The notes beneath the pieces are model-generated. The model searched no databases. It had not been told where the DNA came from and saw only the letters and a program-made list of their open reading frames with translations. The position numbers and the translations under genes are program-made. From Yamagishiella unicocca (taxonomy: Eukaryota; Chlorophyta; Chlorophyceae; Chlamydomonadales; Volvocaceae): a stretch of 64,000 bases of DNA. Below, piece after piece: positions 12,769-24,296 of the stretch. Each line of letters begins with the position of its first letter. Within the stretch, counting starts at the first letter, position 1. The stretch covers positions 496,001-560,000 of the forward strand of contig BDSL01000051.1 of the NCBI GenBank assembly GCA_003116995.1, written 5' to 3'.

Positions 12769-13056
12769 TCAACCCGCCTCAATCTCCAATCGTGTAACAG
12801 GACTGTACCCCGGACCCTGCAGCTGCGCCAGCATACCGTTTACCACCGCAGCAGCGGTCTGGATGCTGCGGTGCGGAGCAGCCGCCACTGGCCAATCACT
12901 CCCCGCATGCTCGGGAGCCTAAACTGGCAACATCGGCAGCTGAGGCGGATCAGCAGCAACATCCACCTGCACGGCTGCGTTGGCCGCTTCCAGTAGCCGA
13001 TATATAACGACCCTACAACCCTAAACCCCTGACCTATCACCATGTTCACGCGCCAT
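12769..13056 (-). other. Possible histidine-phosphatase-superfamily exons
   Basis: A minus-strand frame from an acceptor before 12918 down to a stop at 12769 encodes 49 residues, including VAAAPHRSIQTAAAVV. This resembles the second conserved block of PGM-type histidine phosphatases (SPxxRxxQTA). Upstream, at 13056, a minus-strand ATG opens MAREHGDR, close to the RHG motif of that superfamily, and is followed by a donor-like GTCAGG. The splice linking the two is not clear and no later catalytic His motif was found, so this is a weak inference; a decayed gene is possible. It begins about 150 bases past the MPC1 stop on the same strand. Confidence 0.25.
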
Positions 13057-13203
13057 GTAAGTGGCAGTCGGCGGCATGACCCCACAGGACAGAGATTGGC
13101 ACCGTTGACCTCATCAGGCAGACACCGTAGAGCAATCCGTCGCGATCCAATTCCACAGCTGGATCCAATCCGGGCACGTGCGTGTGTGTGTGGGGGGGCT
13201 TCC

Positions 13204-14266
13204 TTACGCCCGGCTCGCCTCTGGTTCCTCGCGCTTGGTTTCCGCCGCCTTTGCCGAGGTGCTCCAGGAGTACCAGCGGCTCAGCTGGTACAGCTGCACG
13301 GTCTCGTTAGATGCGTGGCATGCGAGCAGCAGGTAGTTGCGCGGTTTGACCTGCTCTCGTCCCACACGTGCCACACGTGGCAAGACAGGACCGGTGGAAC
13401 GGTTGGGGAAGAGGGCCCAGGGAGGAGGTGGGGGAGGGTGAGCAAGGGCAGGGCGCGTAGTGCTGGGGGGTTCGAGAAGAAACCCGTTGGTCGGCACTGG
13501 GGAGGTGCTGGGGGACTGGCGAGTACCGTGATACATGGTTAGTGCTGGGGAGGGCCAAGAGGGGGCTCGGCGGGGAGGCGTTTATCCCTGGCCGGCCGCA
13601 CCGTCGACAACCGGGATGCGACAGTGGCTCTGCCGCTGAGCCGTACGTTTCAGCGCTGGCGTACGTACCTCCCATGCGAAGCGCATGAATAGAAGGCTAT
13701 AGACGCACATGACTGCGCGGCAAAGCGATGGGGGCACGCAAAGGGGGGGCTGGATTCAGGGGCTGGGGGAACGGTCGGGCTGTCTGGGAGGCATGGTCTG
13801 CAGTCGCGACTCGGATGTGCTGCGGCTAATGCGCTAGTGCCACGTACAACAAGCCAGCGTAAGTACGCTGTCGAACGGATACGCAACACGGAGGAAAGAT
13901 GCTTGCCCATCCATACTGAAGTGATCATAGCATCTTTGTTAGTGTTTTCGACAGCCAATGATGTGTTTTCGCATGGGAGATGCAGTGGTAAGCGCGACAC
14001 AAGGGTAATGATGGGCCGCCTAAGCCGCACCTCCTGTCATATTGGGCGAGATATACTCCGGCTCCTTACGCATATCCGCTAGGCCCTACATGACAGGAAC
14101 CGAGGACCAGAAGCGTGAGTCCCGGAACGAACAAGTACGTGATGCGCAACACCGTGCGCACCGCGAGCACGAATCCCCAGTTTGCAACCGGTCCCCAGAA
14201 GTGTGTGGTCTTAGGACCCGTAGCACTGTTCCAAAATTGGAGGAGCTTGGCAGAGACTGACGCCAT
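13204..14266 (-). CDS. MPC1: Mitochondrial pyruvate carrier subunit 1
   Basis: Four exons on the minus strand (14266-14162, 14085-14031, 13712-13669, 13350-13204) join with consistent phases into 116 residues, a typical MPC1 length (105-115). Family hallmarks are GPKTTHFWGPVANWGFVLA in exon 1, GLADMRKEPEYISPNMTG in exon 2, CVYSLLFMRFAWE in exon 3 and PRNYLLLACHASNETVQLYQ in exon 4, close to plant MPC1 and distinct from MPC2. It forms a hetero-oligomer with MPC2 in the inner mitochondrial membrane and imports pyruvate. Start: ATG at 14266, directly before the conserved KLLQFWNSATGPK block. The tail after the last helix (SWSTSAKAAETKREEP) is short and charged. It is divergent from the gene starting at 14705. 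Confidence 0.93.
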
Positions 14267-14704
14267 GGTGCTGAAGTCGGGGTACCGGTAAACGAAGCAG
14301 GTACGTTGTAATACGATTAAAAATCAATATGCTAAAATGGCAAAAGATGTTGCCCGAAGTGCTGTTTTACTGCGAATGGGCCTTCGCAGGTGCACGAACG
14401 GGAGGGCATCGCGCATCGGACGTGCAACATGGCTCCTGACACCGCTTAGAATGGGATCAAGAAGAGCAACACACCATTTATTATATACATTGGTACAACT
14501 TTTCTGGAAGCCTGGTTTTGTCGGCCATGACGGGAATAGTCTTTTTGCTTTAACTAGACAGCTGTACTCATGAAGCGGGTTGAAAGTTAGGCGTGAGTTG
14601 GCCATGGCAGCTCGCTGAGATACAGTGCTCGTCGGGGCTAGCGAGCGGGTCGGAGGAAGGCCCCTACCAATAAGCATACGCAAGGGTGCAGAACCGCACC
14701 AGAA
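14267..14704. promoter_or_regulatory. Divergent intergenic region MPC1 / 14705 gene
   Basis: 438 bases separate the two opposed start codons, so both core promoters and 5' leaders must fit here. The centre (about 14300-14345 and 14460-14490) is AT-rich against a GC-rich background. No clear TATA box was assigned. Confidence 0.45.
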
Positions 14705-17700
14705 ATGGTTTGCTTTCTTCGCTGCTTCCGTGGTAGTATTGAAGATACTGCAGGAGAGGTGCGCGGGGTGATAATTGGGCAGTCTGCGTACATGGACTAT
14801 GTGGCCGCCATATTGCTCCTCTCGCTAGTTCTCCCTGGTCCCTACACCTTGTTATACACGCACATTCTTTGCATTCATGTGCATTCATGTGTCTCGAGCC
14901 TCGTTGCCCCCATACCTTGCTGACCTGGCTAGTACCCACCACTGCTGGCCTACGCGCGCCCGGACTCCGCTTTCCCCTGCGCGGTCTGGATCCATCTCAG
15001 GTCCAGAAGCCAATACAAAGCCGGCAGTGGCCGGAGGCGTTGAAGGACCGCGTTGCGCCGCTGCCTTCTACCACCGGCCCCAGCAAAATCATGCTGGTGA
15101 GGATGAGCGCCTCTTTCAGGCCCTTGGGTTCTAGGGCAGGGCTGCTGCTTCGGCAAACGAACGCGCGGCCCCAGCACGATGGGGGCGGTCAGCGGGCGGT
15201 GGCCTTCGTCCAGAGTCTAGTGGGCCGACCAGTAGAAGGATCTCCCGATGTAATGAGGCCGGCTGAGCTGGTGTTGTTGGCGTGGGACTACCGAACGCAC
15301 GTCGGAAGCTTCCAGTCCCGGCAGCTACGGTACCCTGACTGGTTGGGTTGTGGGTCCACTCGGGAGTCCAAAAGGTTGTGACAGACACGAATCACGAATC
15401 ACTTTGCTAAAACGGACGCCATTACTGCGGGCTGCGGGGAGGCTGAGGGGTTTTCATTGCTCATCCATAGGCACCGGCGCTTGCCGGATGCTTACTGCAC
15501 GCGCTGAAGTCAACGTCGTCGCGCCGGCATATGAATCAAGTCAACGTTGTCGCGCCGGCTGTGGTTAACCGCAGGAGGAGCTGCAATACCTGGGCACCGC
15601 GGACAACCTGAGTCAGGACCAGGGGACGCGAGGAGCACGCAGCCAAGGGCGGAGGGGCGGCAGCGGAGCCCGCAGCAGGCGTACGGCACCGGCAGGGTGG
15701 CAGCTGCAGGACGCTGACGAGGCAGATGACGAGGACGAGGCAGATGACGAGGACGAGGACGTGATTCCAATCTGTCGCTCCCTGTCGTCTCAATCGGCGG
15801 CTGCGGCGTTTCTGCGGGGCAATCGCTCGGCCACTTCGTCCTTTGCTCGCAGCAACAAGGTCTTTCCGTTGGAAGCGGGCAACGGGGGAAGCGGAGATGG
15901 CAGCGTCCGCGATGGCAGCGGAGACGGTGCGGGCCCGCCAGAGCGACAGCCGTTCCTGGCCGGGGGCACCATGTTTCGGGCAACCGGTTCGTTCTTGCGG
16001 GTGAGGGGGAGAGGGCGGCGGGTTGGCGGGCAGGAGGCAGGGGTGGCAAGGATGAGTGCGGGACCGGGCGGATGACGGGTGGGATCAACAGCGGGCGCGG
16101 TTGGACTGGATGAGGGAACAAGAATAGAAGGGCGCGCCAGTGCGGACAGGATCGGGGCCATGAAGGGGGCCGTTCGACACCACCCGGATGCCACCACCCG
16201 TAGCGCACATCCACAGGCTGCGTTTCATCCGTGGCTCGGTGCATCCGAGGAAGACCCAAACCCAAATCCGCCGCCGCCCCCGCTGAACCCCCCTCCCCCC
16301 CACCATCATCACCTCAGCGCCAGTCCGGGGACCCGCTGGCTGTAGCCTTGGTGGTGGTGCGCAGTGGCGTGGACAGGGCCGTGCCACCAGGCTCCACGTT
16401 GTACGGCCAAAACCAAAAGAGGTACTACCAGCCCTGTCCGGGCCCGCGCCAGTGGCAGTCGTTCTCAGCGGCAGGCGATGCCGTACACCGGCAATGTGAA
16501 ATCCAGCGCCAGCAGCTGCGGAAGGGCTCCGTATCGACCGGACGCCTTCTAAGCCAGGTCGAGCGGAGCCCGACGGACGAAGGAGACGATGCCCTGCTCC
16601 GGAAGCCGGTGGGCGAGGATGACCCGCGGGTCGGCGGGTTGCCGCCGCCGCGCCGCGTGGTGTCCTTCTCCCGAGTGCCGTCGGACAGTCGGCGCAACCA
16701 GTCGGGCGGCGGCACCATCCTGTCGGCCATCGCGGCCGGGCTGCGCGACGTGAGTGCGGCGGGAGGATGTGGCATGACAGCTAGATGCCGGGTTTTTATT
16801 TTTTACGGAAAAGAACCGGTTAGGTTAGGTTAGGTTAGATGCGGGAGGGAGCGGAAGCCGGGCGCCTGAAGCCGGGTGCAGGGGCGGCCTGGTGCGGGGT
16901 GTAGTGTTGTGGGCAGGCAGGTAGTACTGGGGGCAGGAGCGACCTCGTTGTGTGTTGGGTAATTTACACGTGTTGTGTGGTGTGGTGTGGTGTTGCACCG
17001 GGCGCAGGTCGCGTACAGTGGCGTTGACAACGACGGTAGCGGCCGGAGCGGCCGCAAGGGCGGCGATACCGGGGCTAATCCCTATGGAAGCGGCGATGGG
17101 AGCCCGGGACCGGCTGGTGGTGGGGCGCCAGTGCATTGGGCGTCGCGCCATCGCAACGGCGGCAGCCCGGAGCCGCCGTACGTGACCACCAGCAGCGGTA
17201 GGGGCATGGGCGGCGGCAGGTTTCGCTGGCAGGGCGCCGGCGGACACGGAGGCCGTGGCGGCGGCGGCATTGGGTCCTTCGGCACAGGCACCCAGCGCTA
17301 CCGCGGCCTGGAGGCGGAGAGCGAGCTGGAGGCGGAGGGCCGCTCGGCATCGCAACGGTGGCAGCAGTCGCGGCAGCTCCAACCGCAGGTGCGAGTGTGT
17401 CGCGTCCAGGGCGCGGCGGGGGTTTAGGGTTTATAGGGTTTTAGGGTTTAGGGTTTTAGGCCCGCTCGTGATGTTAACTCCCGCCGATGTGATCCGAAAA
17501 CCTTTATGCAATTCTGAAACTAGAATCCAAATCTCATGAGGTCCAAAACCCATAACCCATTACCTATTACCACGTGTCCATTGTCCAGAGGAGTATTCTC
17601 AAGAAGGACAACACGATCAGCTCGATCAAGCTGGGGGGCTCAGGGGCGTCCCAAGACGGCTGCGTCGGCCTCGTCCCCCGCCCTGCCGCGGGGGATGAAG

Positions 17701-18284
17701 AGCCGTCGCGACCGAGCACCCCCGACCAGGACCAGGCGCCGTGGGGCGCGGGGCGGCCTTTCTCCGAAGATGAGGCCAGTGCTCCTGCTGCTGCCGTGGC
17801 GGCGTCGGCGGGTGGAGCTGCGGGGTCCAGGGAGGAGGCAGGACCCCCAGGGTACGGGCAGCAGCAGCAGGAGCTGGAAGGTGAGCGGAGGGCAGTCACT
17901 TGGACACCGACGTGTTTGTGTTTGGGCCGCCACCACCGCTCCAAAACCGCTGTATTTGCGCCAACTCTTTGCATCCTGCTGCCACGGCCGCCACCATGCT
18001 GCCACTTCGCTGGCGCCAGCAACCTTGCCTTCCGATGGTTCCACCGAGTTACCATGTTTGCCACAATTCCTCCGCCTCTGCCGCAAATCCTTGATTCCGT
18101 GTCCTCAGGAGCTTCCCCGCAAGACCGCTTTGAGGAGGCGCTCGAGTGGGGCACAGGCTCCGAAACCGGGTCCGTGGTCCCAAAGATTGCCAAGGCGGTC
18201 TCTTTTCGCGTTCTCCTGGGGAACCAGGACATCGCTGGGGTTCCCGCTGGGACACGAGCTGTGCCCCGAGGCGGCGAGCGGTGA
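14705..18284 (+). CDS. Unrecognised low-complexity protein
   Basis: Seven exons with consistent phases (14705-14758, 15001-15096, 15575-16000, 16318-16749, 17008-17388, 17589-17880, 18109-18284) give 618 residues. The N-terminus MVCFLRCFRG has two cysteines near the start, possible palmitoylation sites. The rest is mostly disordered: an acidic DEADDEDEADDED stretch around residue 105-115, Arg/Gly-rich segments, a Gly/Arg-rich exon 5 and Gln/Glu-rich exon 6. No catalytic domain is seen and I do not recognise the family. The first two exons are short and least certain. The stop at 18284 follows a GAGCG|GTGATG that could be a donor; a hydrophobic open frame (IILGIILGIIGITVIL) lies at about 18425-18480, so a membrane-anchored longer form cannot be excluded. 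No TGTAA was found just downstream, which keeps that option open. Confidence 0.55.
16818..16838 (+). repeat. (GGTTA)4 repeat in intron
   Basis: Four tandem GGTTA units lie in the intron after the exon ending at 16749. Confidence 0.85.
17421..17460 (+). repeat. Interstitial telomere-like TTTAGGG/TTTTAGGG repeats
   Basis: Five consecutive units of TTTAGGG, TTTATAGGG and TTTTAGGG type sit in the intron between the exons ending at 17388 and starting at 17589. TTTTAGGG is the Chlamydomonas telomere unit and TTTAGGG the plant/Volvox type; both are mixed here. Confidence 0.88.
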
Positions 18285-19893
18285 TGAGCCGCTGCGGATC
18301 TGCGTGTTGGCAGTCTGGAGTCGCTGGCCATGTCGGGGCCACGAGCTTGCCTGGCAGCGACGGCGACGGCTACCCCTCGGTCCTGCGCCTGGCCCTTGCC
18401 ATGCATGTTCAAGTGCGCATCATCTTCGCGCATCATATTGGGCATCATCTTGGGCATCATCGGGATCACGGTCATCCTGCGCTATTTTGGCGTTCATGCG
18501 GGCGGGCGGGCGGGCGAAGCGCGAGGGGTGCAACGGCGGACCAGTCCGCCTGGCGGCACACTGCAGGTGTTCGTGTGTGTTGAGACGGAAGGGTGTGACG
18601 CTGGGAGTGTATGCGACGGGCTGTTTGTGACGTTTTTGCCCGTTGACCGCTTCGGCACGCGTGTTGGATCGGAACGGGTCTGATGGAGAGGTTGTGGTTC
18701 AGGATGGCAGGTCGTTGTGGTGGCGATGATGATAATGATGATGATGATGACGATGATTATGTGTGTGTTTGTGCGTGTGCTAGATGGAAAGCATATCGCT
18801 ATTGCTCAAGATGCACAGGCGAGGCAAAGATGTCAGCAAGGTCACTTGCGGGTGCGTGTCACGGCGCCAAACGCGCATACAGGAAGCAGGTGAGGCGGCA
18901 CCGACGCGTGTCGCGGCAGTATTGTTAAGGTTAACACAGCAAGGCAAAGGACTTGATGTGAGTGGGTTCGACAGCAGCCCCCGTTTTTACTGCAGCGGCG
19001 GTGCAGTAATAGATATTGATTGCATTTCGCGGCTTATCCAGAATAAGACCAACATCTTGTCATATAATGCGCGGCTCCACGTTTGGTGCACGTTAGCATG
19101 ATACGTTGAGGCCCCTTGCCAAACGGGGTTGGCCATTTAGGTATGCCGCCCGTGGAGGTATGAGTGACATATCCTGGTAAAGGATCTGGTTCACCGATGA
19201 ATGATTGCAGGACCAATATGCGTGGTGTTGACGCTGCATTAGAAAGTGAATAATATGGAAATGGAGTCCCGCACGTACGTAAACCCTTGTGACAATGCAT
19301 GCTCTGGTCGTGGACAAGGATAAATGAAAGCGTGTTGGGGGGCCTGGTAACGCAAGGCACGTGTATTGCTGGTAAACGAATTCGGACGCCGGCTGTTGTT
19401 TCAAGGATGGAACGGTGCTCAGTTCACCATTTTCATTCTTATTAATCCGTTAAATTGGAGTCAAAGCGCAGCGGACGCGCTGCGCTCTGTGATGCGGGTT
19501 TCGGTGTCGGCTAAATAGCCGGCATCCGAGGCTAACTGCGGTTTTTTGGCAGGTGTCGGACAAGGTTTTTTAAGCTGGACCAAGTACCAGGGCTTGATCC
19601 TACAGTCGGTCCACGGTTTGCGGTCCTCGGACGCAGGCAACGCCTTATGCGTAGTTTGCACTAATTCACTGGCGACAGGTGGTTGCACCTTGGTCCGATG
19701 GGCGGTTGCAATTGAACCCATTTTCTTATGAACCTCTCTTCACAATAAGGTGCCTGTGCTCACGCTCCCAGCAGCACGCTGGGAACCACCAGCCTGCATC
19801 GCTCCTGGATTAGTGCGTAGGCGTTGCCGCGCCATGCTGACGTGTGCATCGTCAGCAACGCCCCTTCCTTCCGTGGCGCGTACCCCTGAATCC
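18285..19893. other. Intergenic or unresolved 3' region
   Basis: Contains the hydrophobic open frame at about 18425-18480, a GAT/GAC tract at 18722-18757, and a short open frame from ATG 18784 that could be an exon ending near 18840. An 86-codon minus-strand frame at 19461-19721 has no recognisable motif. Nothing here is firmly coding. Confidence 0.35.
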
Positions 19894-19965
19894 CTGGATT
19901 CGCTCGTCCATCTACTCATGAACCCGTGGAGCCGTGAAGTCGTGGTGGGTGTTGGCCGGCGATAC
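19894..19965 (-). pseudogene. Relic of GDPD exon 4
   Basis: Read on the minus strand, this stretch aligns with exon 4 of the GDPD gene (22533-22474): a CAG acceptor, then GTxTxGCCGGCC..CACCCAC, and an end in GACGAGCGAATCCAG. It differs by a ~12-base insertion, has an in-frame TAG, and the donor GT has become GG. Similarity continues into the flanking intron (GCGGATCA near 19982 against 22546). It lies about 2.2 kb downstream of the intact GDPD gene in the same orientation, so a decayed tandem duplicate is the simplest reading. Confidence 0.65.
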
Positions 19966-19985
19966 CTGCAGCGAAACGGCGGATC

Positions 19986-22045
19986 AGCAAGAGGGCATGG
20001 GAGGCAGCGCCAGCCCGAGCGCGGGGAATCCGGAGGCGCTTCAGGAATTTACGGCAGCATAGCAAGTTCGTGAACATGCCCTTGGATTGCATCCCTAGGT
20101 AATCAGTGGAGCTCATATGTGCTACTTGCAGGAGGGAAACCGAGGAGACTTTAAGGGTTTTGTTTCACGCGGAAGCTGTTAGCAAGGAAGTTAAAAACAC
20201 ATAGTTAAAAGTCTGGTAATGTTTGATGAATGAACCGTTATGCAGCGGACTCCAGACTAGAACGAAAGCCTTAAAACCCCCATTAAGAGGTGAGACTGAC
20301 CTGAAGGCAGACTTGGGGCCCCAAACGCATGCCACTCTAATGCCGTGGAACTAAATGAACAGGATGGGCGAAAACTAATTAAAATAGGCGCACAAACAAG
20401 CTTTCCGTGGGTCCCTGTAACCTGCCAAATCTTACCAACGATTCGCTTGACTTGTATACAAACCTGGGCGAACCCAGGACAAGAGGGCCCAGGCCTTGCC
20501 AGGAACCTGGGCGAACCCATGCTGAAACCTCACCGTACAAGAAGCCGACTATAATACCGGCCGATGCTGAAGTATAGTCCGGTATCAATGAGTTGCTCCA
20601 AACGCCAGCGTGCGCATGCTAACGCCGTGACCCAGTCGCCACTCTGCAACGCAACAGCCGCGCCTTGGGCTTGGCCGATCGGACGGAGATCTGTCCAAGC
20701 ACCCCACCGTAAACAGCGCTTGCACACCGCACTTGGCTTTGGAGCTTGGAACGCGAGCGATGGCTTCCTTTCTTGCAGTGTTCTGTATACCCACTACTAC
20801 GCTTCTCTCGACTTCTCTGCAGATGACGGCAGGACACACAGCTGCTGGCTGCTCCCGTGGGTCGAAGCCCCAGCCTCAGCCAGCCTGGTACTAAGCCGAT
20901 AGCGGCTGAGCGGGTCGACTTGGGTGCTAGTGTACATGAGCGGCATCGCTCCCTACGGATTGCCCCCTTGTCTGCCATCGATGGCAGGCAAGCCAGCTCT
21001 CGCTGCCTAGGACCGAGTACGCCAATTTCACTGCCGTCGCAAATGGATTTTACACGTCACCTCCTGCAGAAGCGTTCACCCTGTCGTGCCGATTGAAGCT
21101 CCGCTCTACCATCACCTGCTGCCCAGCCACCGCACCAGTCACCGCACCACCACACGGTCTGGGGCCCACTGCAACAGTTATTACTACCACGCCACCAAGC
21201 ACACAACACGCGGTCCGATAGTCCTGTCACAGCATCACACAGCGCCCGTGGCTGTTTCGCTACGTGCCCTGCTGCCGCTGTCCGTAGACCGGGGGCCCCG
21301 GCCCGCCGCCACCTCAGCCGCGACCTCCAAAGGTGGGCTCTCCGCTGCAAGAACCTCCCGCGCCTCCCGCGGCCAGTTTACAGTGGCGCCGTGACAGCCG
21401 CACGACACCACGTGATGAAGCAGCTAAGGCGAGGGCGGGGGCCGAAGGAACCCGTGTAGGCGACATATGAGGAGGAGGGGAACGACCGGCGAATAATCGG
21501 GAACACTCGTTTAAGGGGGCCGAACGGGGGGCAGGCAGAGGCAGCAGCAAGTCACCAGTAAGTCAGCAGTAAGTCAGCCAGCAGTAAGTCTGCAGTAAGT
21601 CTGCGGCAAGTCAGCAGTAAGTCAGCAGTAAGCCAGCAGTAACTTAGCGCAGTCAGGGCCGTAGCCCTCTGGGTCAGGGCCGTCGGAACCAGAGCGGGAG
21701 CGGGTAAGACGACGTCTGACCAGGGTTACGGCATGGGAAAAATTGCGACCTCCGCTGTCCGCTAAGCCCTTTCCAACATCGGCCCTAATTCCTCAAACCA
21801 TCACATCTTCGCATGCCACCGGCAGCTCCAGCCGTCTTACGACCCCACTGCGCCCTGCACGAAGTGACTGGCTCAGTGACTGCCACAGCGCCTCCGCTAC
21901 TTCATGAACGCACGCCCCATATCCACAACATGAAATGCACCGCATCCCCGCGTGGTTCCACCTAGTCCCAACGCGCATACCCTTCCTCGAGCCGCCAGTC
22001 CCATTGTGCAGCCACTAGCCGACCCGCGGGTCTTTCCTCACGCGG
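19986..22045. other. Intergenic, with a GTAAGT-containing repeat
   Basis: No supported gene. A direct repeat AACCTGGGCGAACCCA occurs at about 20461 and 20505. A minus-strand frame at 21793-21978 (61 codons) could hold the missing terminal exon of GDPD but shows no GDPD motif. Confidence 0.35.
21543..21642. repeat. AGTAAGTC-AGC degenerate tandem repeat
   Basis: Around nine units built on CAGTAAGTCAG or CTGCAGTAAGTC. On the plus strand each unit carries a GTAAGT donor-like core next to a CAG acceptor-like triplet. Confidence 0.85.
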
Positions 22046-22078
22046 TCATGGCGCGCGGCTCGAGCTGGGCGGACCCAC

Positions 22079-24296
22079 CTGCATGTCCCTGATGCCCCAG
22101 GCGCGTAGGGACAGGCCCGCCCCGAGTGCCGCCTTCGCGGCTTCCGGGGTGAGTGCGTTGGCGCGAGGACACAGCTGCTTCAAGCCTGCGGCCAGAGCCT
22201 CCTGAGGGGTTCGAACCGGGGAGTGGGGGAGTGGGGGAGCTGAGGGCGGCGCAGCACGGACGCCGCCAAGTTGAAAGAACAACGAACGGAGTGGGGTGCA
22301 GGGAGGCAGAAGTGTCGGCAGTGTAGGAAGCTAGGTAGGTGTGGTTGAAAGGAGGGGGAGAGGCAAGCAAGATGGCCGGCTGACCAGGGCGGTGGCCGCC
22401 CCCCTGACGTGGCAGCGCTTACACCTGGATCCCAGTTGCACATTTTGCCAACAATATGTTTTCAAACGCGCACCTGGATCCGCTCGTCCGTCAGTTCGTG
22501 GATCAACCAGCCGTGGGTGACGGCCGGCAACACCTGTAGCGAGAAGCGGATCATCGGAGCAATGGGGAGGCTCGCGGATCCCCTGCAGCCGCTGGAACCG
22601 GGTCACCACAGGAGCCCCCGTCACACAGGTCGTGACGTAATCGAGTGCAACCCGCAACGAAACCTACAAGCGTGCAGTGGCGTTCAACCCAGTGCAGTTT
22701 TATCCTGCAGCCCGCAGGGGGCGCACACTTTAGATTTGTACACATCTGCACCGCATCTGGTTGGGTAACCAGTTGAGTTCCGCGGCTCGGCTGTAGACTA
22801 CACGCACCTGCAAGGAGCGCTCGAGCTGGTCCAGGTGGAATGACGTAATCGTAAGGCCCGGGACGGCGAAGTGCGGGTGCGAGGAGCGCAGGGGCGGCGG
22901 TGGGGGAACACCCGTCGGTTCCCCCGGCTCGGCGGTAGCGCTGGGCTGCGTCCCTGGGGCGGCCCCCGCGACCTGCCCAGCACGCTGCTGCAGCTCTGGC
23001 CGCTGCGGCGCTGCCGGCCCGACGCACCAGCCGCCCGTCGTCAGCTCCTGCATCACGCGACCGGCTAGCTCCGGCTGCTGACTCTTGAGCTCCTGGTCGC
23101 GATGGGAGAGGGCGGTAAAGAATAATCCATGAGCCCCCGGCCGACAAACCAAGGGCGATGAAGATGGGAGGGGGGCAACGGGCGGCGGCAGGCCATCCTG
23201 GAGCGAGCGTGTGCACATGGAGCCTGAATGGACGTGGATGCTCGAATCGGCACGCCCCCCGGCCTGTCCTGCCGGCCTCCCCTCCTGCCCTGCCCTGTCC
23301 CTGTAGAAGGCTTGCACGTCCAGAGGGACCCTTCTCCGCACAGCTCGCTTGCTCGCCTTCGCCTAAAGCTTTCGACAGCCCTGCAGGATCAATTCTCCCT
23401 ACGCCCCCAACCGCCCCTTCTTCACCGCCGCGCCGCGCCGCGCCGCGCCAACCCACAACCCACAACCGCACCAGGTGCACGTGGGCCCGGCCGTGATAGC
23501 GCCGCAGTAGCTCGCTAAGGAGAGGTATCCTAGATCCGGCGAATCCGGAGTCAAACCAGCTGCCGGCGTCAAGCTGTAGCAGGTCCGCCGCCGCTGTCGC
23601 CGCGACAGCACCCTGTCCCTGGGGTGTCGTACGGCCCAGCTGCTCGTCGTGCAGGATCACGACGACGCCGTCGGAGGTCAGCTGGCAGTCCTGTGGGGGC
23701 ACGGGGGGGTTAAGGTGTTTTGGGGGGCCAGTATGTTGGGGGGCGCCGAAACCATGACTAATGCCCGTGAATTGACCATGCCAGTGCTGGGGCATGTCAC
23801 CAGGGCTGGAGTATTTGGGGCGAGGGTTGAAGCGTGCGATGCGGCTGCAGATGTTGTCGCCTCCGAGGAGACAGGGGCGGAATGCTGACAGGTGGCCGGA
23901 AGAGGGATGTAATATTAAGGCTACGTAGCTATGTAGCTATATTTTAAAGGGGGGAGGGTTGTATGTGCGTCGCGCGGCTCGAAGCTGCTGGTGAGAGGGG
24001 CAACATGGGCGCGTGGGGTTGCCCCAGCTTCACCCGCACCCGCTGAACTCCCTCCCCGCGCACCCGCGGAGCCCCCTAGCATCCTTCCGCATTGGTACAC
24101 CTTGTGCATCCGTTTCCCATCGCTGCGCTCTTGCTGTCGTTGGTAGGGGTGTAAGCCCACACGAACCGCCGCGTACCGTTTCAAAATGGGGGAACCCCGA
24201 GTCCACAGCCGCATCAAAAGCAGCTATGGTGTTCTCTGGGGCATGCGCGCTGTCACCCCGATGTGCCACCAGCAAGAAGGCTTCGGCGCGCATCAT
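22079..24296 (-). CDS. Glycerophosphodiester phosphodiesterase (GDPD)
   Basis: Five phase-0 exons (24296-24177, 23690-23472, 23092-22808, 22533-22474, 22201-22079) give about 269 residues. The GDPD catalytic set is visible: AHRGDSAHAPENT, then FETD and LTSDGVVVILHDEQLGRTT (metal ligands and second catalytic His), ELKSQQ (Glu/Lys), and GLTITSFHLDQL. The enzyme cleaves glycerophosphodiesters to glycerol-3-phosphate and an alcohol. Exon 3 has a Pro-rich insert (GVPPPPPLRSS) inside the barrel. Start: first of two tandem ATGs, nine residues before the conserved barrel strand; no signal peptide, so probably cytosolic. The C-terminus is unresolved: after WGIRDMQ a normal donor follows, and I could not find the expected final exon. 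Reading through gives a stop at 22046. Confidence 0.88.

Noticed and set aside
9075..13200. Retrotransposon or transposase
   Set aside because: No reverse transcriptase, integrase or transposase motif and no long terminal repeats were seen on either strand.
17421..17460. Chromosome end at the telomere-like repeats
   Set aside because: Only five units, and gene exons continue in phase on both sides.
22200..22215. GGTTCGAACC as a tRNA T-loop
   Set aside because: A simple palindrome; no A box or stems, and it flanks a GDPD splice acceptor.
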